From Bacillota bacterium (lineage in GTDB: Bacteria; Bacillota; Bacilli; Bacillales_B; DSM-18226): 5,793 bases of DNA. Below are positions 1-5,793 of the stretch, piece after piece; position 1 is the stretch's first letter; each line of letters begins with the position of its first letter. A program made the position numbers and the translations under genes. A model generated the notes under the pieces. The model had not been told where the DNA came from and ran no database searches. It saw only the letters and a list, made by a program, of their open reading frames with translations. Location of the stretch: NCBI GenBank assembly GCA_030705665.1, contig JAUZQA010000283.1:1-5793 (forward strand). Direction: 5' to 3'.

Positions 1-334
1 GAAGGAACTTGCACTGGAACTGGATGTACATGAATCGACAATTAGCAGGGCTGTACGTGAAAAGTTTGTGCAAACACCTTTTGGAACGATTCCGCTCAAA
101 TCCTTTTTTTCAAGTACCATTCAAACGGTTTACGCGGAAAACACATCTTCCTCGCAGGTGAAAAATGTCATCTCAAGTTTAGTTGAAAAGGAAAATAAGC
201 AGCGTCCGTATTCGGACCAGGAAATTGTTGAAACTTTAAAAACAAAAGAAGGAATTGTCGTTTCGAGAAGGACGGTTGCCAAATACCGGGATCAATTAGG
301 AATTCCTTCATCATCGAAAAGAAAAAGATACTAG
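1..334 (+). CDS. rpoN: RNA polymerase sigma-54 factor RpoN/SigL, C-terminal part (5' end outside window)
   Basis: The frame is open from the first complete codon at position 2 to TAG at 332-334, giving 110 residues of the C-terminal DNA-binding part of sigma-54. Visible residues 8-19 (DVHESTISRAVR) match the helix-turn-helix typical of the family. Residues 88-97 (SRRTVAKYRD) are the RpoN box, which recognises the -24 promoter element; the family consensus is close to ARRTVAKYRE, so Ser replaces Ala and Asp replaces Glu. Sigma-54 directs core RNA polymerase to -24/-12 promoters and needs AAA+ activators to open them; in B. subtilis SigL controls genes such as levanase and amino-acid catabolism. 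A GTG at position 68 lies inside the domain and is not the start. The tail is basic (KRKRY). The next gene begins 21 nt later with no terminator between, so the two are probably co-transcribed. Identification is very secure; only the N-terminal portion is missing. Confidence 0.96.
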   Translation, partial: KELALELDVHESTISRAVREKFVQTPFGTIPLKSFFSSTIQTVYAENTSSSQVKNVISSLVEKENKQRPYSDQEIVETLKTKEGIVVSRRTVAKYRDQLGIPSSSKRKRY

Positions 335-340
335 TCCATG

Positions 341-348
341 AAAGGAGA
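341..348 (+). promoter_or_regulatory. Ribosome binding site deciding the start of the glutaredoxin-like gene
   Basis: AAAGGAGA lies 7 nt before the ATG at 356. An in-frame ATG at 338 sits directly upstream of this motif and has no Shine-Dalgarno sequence of its own. The motif therefore selects 356 as the start and rejects 338. Confidence 0.85.
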
Positions 349-355
349 CCTGATC

Positions 356-604
356 ATGTCTCAACACGTCCTTACTTTGTATACACGCCAACATTGTCAC
401 CTTTGTGAGAAAGCAATAGAAACAATCATGGAATTAACAGGCGAATATTCATTTACAATAGAAGAAATTGATATTGATCAAAGTGATGAATTAACGGAAC
501 AGTATGGATTAATGATTCCTGTCCTTTTCATTAATGGAAAAGAGGCTGGATTTGGCCAAATTGACAAAAATTTTCTCCGAAATCGCTTTCAAGAATACTT
601 TTAA
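356..604 (+). CDS. Glutaredoxin-like (thioredoxin-fold) small CxxC protein
   Basis: This is an 82-residue cytosolic protein with no signal peptide or membrane segment. It opens with a beta strand and a redox motif, C14-H-L-C17, at the start of the first helix (LYTRQHCHLCEKA). A conserved Pro at 55 (MIPVLFING) fits the cis-proline that faces the CxxC in thioredoxin folds. The length and the CHLC form match the glutaredoxin-like family Pfam PF05768 (DUF836), whose members are presumed thiol-disulfide oxidoreductases with mostly unknown substrates. The start at 356 is chosen because of the ribosome binding site at 341-348; an upstream ATG at 338 would add six residues. It lies 21 nt after rpoN and ends just before a strong terminator, so it is the last gene of the rpoN transcript. 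The sequence gives no substrate or partner; placement between rpoN and the glycolytic operon may be only conserved neighbourhood. Confidence 0.88.
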   Translation: MSQHVLTLYTRQHCHLCEKAIETIMELTGEYSFTIEEIDIDQSDELTEQYGLMIPVLFINGKEAGFGQIDKNFLRNRFQEYF

Positions 605-605
605 G

Positions 606-634
606 TTGAAATCGATTATTACTCCTGTTAAAAT
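606..634 (+). promoter_or_regulatory. Predicted sigma-A promoter of the cggR-gapA operon, with extended -10
   Basis: TTGAAA (606-611, five of six consensus bases) and TAAAAT (629-634, five of six) are separated by exactly 17 nt. A TGn extension lies directly before the -10 (TG at 626-627). The predicted start of transcription is near 641, giving a leader of about 97 nt that contains the whole CggR operator and the cggR ribosome binding site. In B. subtilis the operator also lies between the transcription start and cggR, so the layout fits. The -10 falls inside the terminator of the preceding gene. A weaker alternative is a -10 at 666-671 (TATAGT), which has no good -35. Confidence 0.72.
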
Positions 635-662
635 AGGTTTTGTAGCAGGAGTGATTTTTTTT
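618..662 (+). terminator. Intrinsic terminator after rpoN-glutaredoxin unit
   Basis: The arms 618-627 (ATTACTCCTG) and 646-655 (CAGGAGTGAT) form a 10-bp stem with one G-U pair. It can be extended inward by three more pairs (628-630 with 643-645), leaving a loop of about 12 nt. Eight consecutive T residues follow at 655-662. The element starts 13 nt after the stop codon of the glutaredoxin-like gene. It should end transcripts coming from rpoN and insulate the glycolytic operon. The cggR promoter overlaps its 5' arm and loop. Confidence 0.9.
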
Positions 663-670
663 AGTTATAG

Positions 671-706
671 TGGGACATAATAAGTCTACATGGGACTAAA
701 AGTGAC
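671..706 (+). promoter_or_regulatory. CggR operator, two direct half-sites
   Basis: Two copies of the pattern occur in tandem: TGGGAC (671-676), 6 nt, AGTC (683-686), 4 nt, then TGGGAC (691-696), 6 nt, TGAC (703-706). The B. subtilis operator known for CggR is CGGGAC-N6-TGTC-N4-CGGGAC-N6-TGTC, so every spacing is identical; each repeat differs at the first base and at one base of the TGTC half. It lies about 30 nt downstream of the predicted transcription start and ends 15 nt before the cggR ribosome binding site. A tetrameric CggR bound here would block elongating polymerase and autoregulate cggR along with gapA. Confidence 0.88.
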
Positions 707-721
707 CAACTATAATGAGGT

Positions 722-728
722 AAAGGAG
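722..728 (+). promoter_or_regulatory. Ribosome binding site deciding the GTG start of cggR
   Basis: AAAGGAG lies 9 nt upstream of GTG at 738. The upstream in-frame ATG at 690 has no such motif and falls inside the CggR operator, so it is not the start. Confidence 0.85.
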
Positions 729-737
729 CTGCTATCC

Positions 738-1760
738 GTGAAATCGTTCATTGATATTCAAAGAACATTATTACCTGATCTACTTCAAGTCATGCAAAAA
801 AGGTATGCCATTCTCCGATACATAGGTTTTATGCAGCCTGTCGGTAGGAGGAGTCTTGCAGCCAATCTTGGGTATACTGAAAGAGTCCTACGCAGTGAAG
901 TTGATTTTTTAAAAGATCAGAACCTGGTGAAGGCAAATAGTGTAGGAATGAGTTTAACACTTGAAGGAAAAAATATACTTGAAGACCTTGAAGGTATAAT
1001 GCGAGAGCTAAGAGGCATCGATGAAATTGAGCTGGAGTTAAAGCATCGCCTGGGTATTCGCAGGGTGATGATTGTGCCAGGGGATAGTGATGAAACACCA
1101 ATGGCTAAAATTGACCTTGGTAAAGCTTGCGCTTCTTGCATGAAAAGACTGCTCGACGGGGAAAATATTATCGCTGTAACTGGCGGTTCAACGATGGCTG
1201 CTGTTGCTGAACAACTTACTCCTGATTTAGGTAAAAAGGAGCTCTTGTTTGTACCGGCACGAGGCGGTATTGGTGAAGATGTTCAGAATCAAGCAAATGT
1301 TATTTGTGCAAACATGGCACAAAATACCCGTTCCAAGCATCGAGTATTTTATGTTCCAGATCAAGTCAGCGAAAAGATTTATGAATCGTTGATCAAAGAA
1401 CCAGGTATTCATGAGATTCTTGGGTTGATCCAATCAGCCAATATGGTCTTACATGGAATTGGCGATGCCATTACAATGGCAGAGCGCAGAAATACAAGTC
1501 CTGAGCTTCTCAAAAAGCTTAAGGATGGAAATGCGATTGGTGAAGCATTTGGCTTTTACTTTAATGAAGCCGGCGAAGTGATTCACAAATCATTAATTAT
1601 CGGCTTGCAGCTAACGGACCTTGAGAAAATTCCCCACATTATTGCCGTTGCAGGCGGGGCAAGCAAGGCGAAGGCGATAAGAGCCTATATAAAACAAGCC
1701 CCTTCATCCACCATTCTCATTACAGATGAAGGCGCAGCAAAAATGTTATTAAAAGGTTAA
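738..1760 (+). CDS. cggR: Central glycolytic genes repressor CggR (SorC/DeoR family)
   Basis: The protein has 340 residues from the GTG at 738, the same length as B. subtilis CggR; starting at the in-frame ATG at 690 would add 16 residues that come from operator DNA. Residues 1-90 are an N-terminal winged helix-turn-helix region; KRYAILRYI and GRRSLAANLGYTERVLRSEVDFL cover the recognition part. From about residue 100 the SorC-type sugar-phosphate-binding domain follows. Landmarks fit the B. subtilis ligand pocket: VTGGST at 147-152, ARGG at 174-177, RR at 250-251, E269 and GGASK to K310. In B. subtilis, fructose-1,6-bisphosphate in this pocket disrupts CggR cooperativity and relieves repression of cggR-gapA-pgk-tpiA-pgm-eno. 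Position 151 is Ser where B. subtilis has Thr. A C131-A-S-C134 pair is present where I recall only the second Cys in B. subtilis. A hairpin covers the stop codon. Confidence 0.96.
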   Translation: MKSFIDIQRTLLPDLLQVMQKRYAILRYIGFMQPVGRRSLAANLGYTERVLRSEVDFLKDQNLVKANSVGMSLTLEGKNILEDLEGIMRELRGIDEIELELKHRLGIRRVMIVPGDSDETPMAKIDLGKACASCMKRLLDGENIIAVTGGSTMAAVAEQLTPDLGKKELLFVPARGGIGEDVQNQANVICANMAQNTRSKHRVFYVPDQVSEKIYESLIKEPGIHEILGLIQSANMVLHGIGDAITMAERRNTSPELLKKLKDGNAIGEAFGFYFNEAGEVIHKSLIIGLQLTDLEKIPHIIAVAGGASKAKAIRAYIKQAPSSTILITDEGAAKMLLKG

Positions 1761-1768
1761 TACCTTTT
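1751..1768 (+). other. Small hairpin over the cggR stop codon; possible mRNA processing or stability element
   Basis: AAAAGGT (1751-1757) pairs perfectly with ACCTTTT (1762-1768) around a 4-nt loop that begins with the cggR TAA. Only three pairs are G-C and only five T residues overlap the 3' arm, so it is a poor terminator. In B. subtilis the cggR-gapA mRNA is cut (RNase Y dependent) near the 3' end of cggR, and a stem-loop at the new 5' end stabilises the gapA message. This hairpin is in the equivalent place; the function is inferred from position only. Confidence 0.45.
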
Positions 1769-1797
1769 TATATAAAATATTTCTTTTTTTCGAAAAT

Positions 1798-2822
<1,025 letters not shown>

Positions 2823-2833
2823 TCTTGCCAAAA

Positions 2834-2870
2834 GTGGACGTTTATGGAAATTTTGTCGAGAAACGTCTAT
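2834..2870 (+). repeat. Inverted repeat spanning the -35 of the putative pgk promoter
   Basis: The arms 2834-2843 (GTGGACGTTT) and 2861-2870 (AAACGTCTAT) are complementary over 10 bp: the inner seven pairs (2837-2843 with 2861-2867) are perfect Watson-Crick and the outer three include two G-U pairs. The 17-nt centre contains the -35 hexamer, and the right arm runs into the -10. It could be a protein operator or an RNA hairpin protecting the 3' end of gapA mRNA; no T tract follows, so it is not a terminator. Confidence 0.55.
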
Positions 2871-2873
2871 AAT
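2845..2873 (+). promoter_or_regulatory. Candidate sigma-A promoter for pgk-tpiA-gpmI
   Basis: The perfect -10 TATAAT (2868-2873) is preceded, with exactly 17 nt spacing, by TGGAAA (2845-2850, four of six -35 bases). Predicted start is near 2880. A separate promoter before pgk has been reported for B. subtilis, which supports the idea. The problem is that the gapA terminator (2901-2934) lies downstream of this start, so transcripts would have to read through it to reach pgk. Confidence 0.5.
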
Positions 2874-2900
2874 GGACTAAGGTTATTTTAAATGCTTTTC

Positions 2901-2934
2901 AAAGGGGAGCGGGGAAATTCCCCACTCCTTTTTT
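2901..2934 (+). terminator. Strong intrinsic terminator between gapA and pgk
   Basis: GGGG (2911-2914) pairs with CCCC (2920-2923) around a 5-nt loop. After one C/A mismatch the stem continues with 2901-2909 against 2925-2933, containing two G-U pairs. A run of six T residues occupies 2929-2934. It separates the abundant cggR-gapA message from the longer operon transcript and so would lower pgk-tpiA-gpmI relative to gapA. Confidence 0.92.
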
Positions 2935-2957
2935 CTATGCCTTTTCTACTTACAATC

Positions 2958-2964
2958 AGGAGGG
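2958..2964 (+). promoter_or_regulatory. Ribosome binding site of pgk
   Basis: AGGAGGG lies about 10 nt before the ATG at 2975. It is strong and confirms the annotated pgk start. Confidence 0.85.
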
Positions 2965-2974
2965 TTATAAGCGC

Positions 2975-5793
<2,819 letters not shown>

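Noticed and set aside
117..137. CcpA-site-like palindrome around CAAACGGTTTACG
   Set aside because: It is inside the rpoN coding region and fails the consensus at several fixed positions in either register.
338..358. ATG 338 as start of the glutaredoxin-like gene
   Set aside because: It precedes the ribosome binding site AAAGGAGA at 341-348, which instead serves ATG 356; the added residues are not typical of the family.
711..716. Perfect TATAAT as the -10 of cggR
   Set aside because: Transcription would start at about 723, inside the ribosome binding site, no -35 is found at 16-18 nt, and the operator would then lie upstream of the start, unlike the known system.
829..1433. Antisense frames opposite cggR
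   Set aside because: They overlap the secure cggR frame and have no recognisable domain.
2951..2956. TACAAT as a -10 for pgk downstream of the terminator
   Set aside because: The start would fall inside the pgk ribosome binding site and the -35 region is only the terminator T tract.

Overview
The window is a stretch of a low-GC Gram-positive (Firmicutes) chromosome, almost certainly from the family Bacillaceae. The evidence is AAAGGAGG-type ribosome binding sites, sigma-A-like promoters, U-tract intrinsic terminators, and close agreement (from memory) of the CggR, GapA, Pgk, TpiA and GpmI proteins with their Bacillus subtilis counterparts in length and active-site numbering. The genus cannot be fixed from the sequence alone. 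All real genes lie on the + strand.

Layout. (1) Positions 1-334 hold the last 110 residues of RpoN/SigL (sigma-54), with its helix-turn-helix and RpoN box. (2) Positions 356-604 encode a small glutaredoxin-like CxxC protein, 21 nt after rpoN and probably co-transcribed with it. An intrinsic terminator (618-662) ends that unit. (3) A well-formed sigma-A-type promoter (606-634) sits inside this terminator. It is followed by a two-half-site CggR operator (671-706) and cggR (738-1760, GTG start). (4) gapA (1815-2822) follows after a 54-nt spacer, with a small hairpin over the cggR stop codon. (5) The 152-nt gapA-pgk spacer carries an inverted repeat, a second candidate promoter and a strong intrinsic terminator. 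(6) pgk (2975-4159), tpiA (4228-4989) and gpmI (from 4982, running off the window end) follow; gpmI overlaps tpiA by 8 nt.

How the genes work together. gapA, pgk, tpiA and gpmI encode consecutive or linked steps of lower glycolysis from triose phosphate to 2-phosphoglycerate; enolase would be expected next, beyond the window. CggR is the sugar-phosphate-responsive repressor of this operon (known in B. subtilis), and its operator is visible downstream of the predicted transcription start, as expected for a roadblock-type repressor. The sequence suggests three expression levels: CggR kept low, GapA very high (own strong RBS, strongly biased codons, possible mRNA processing, terminator right after it), and pgk-tpiA-gpmI intermediate, by read-through and/or a local promoter.

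I see no mobile element, CRISPR array, RNA gene or evidently new system. The window is a conserved housekeeping operon, and what deserves a second look is its regulatory wiring: the promoter nested in a terminator, the start-site corrections, and the promoter/dyad/terminator stack before pgk. Every noncoding stretch is under 160 bases.
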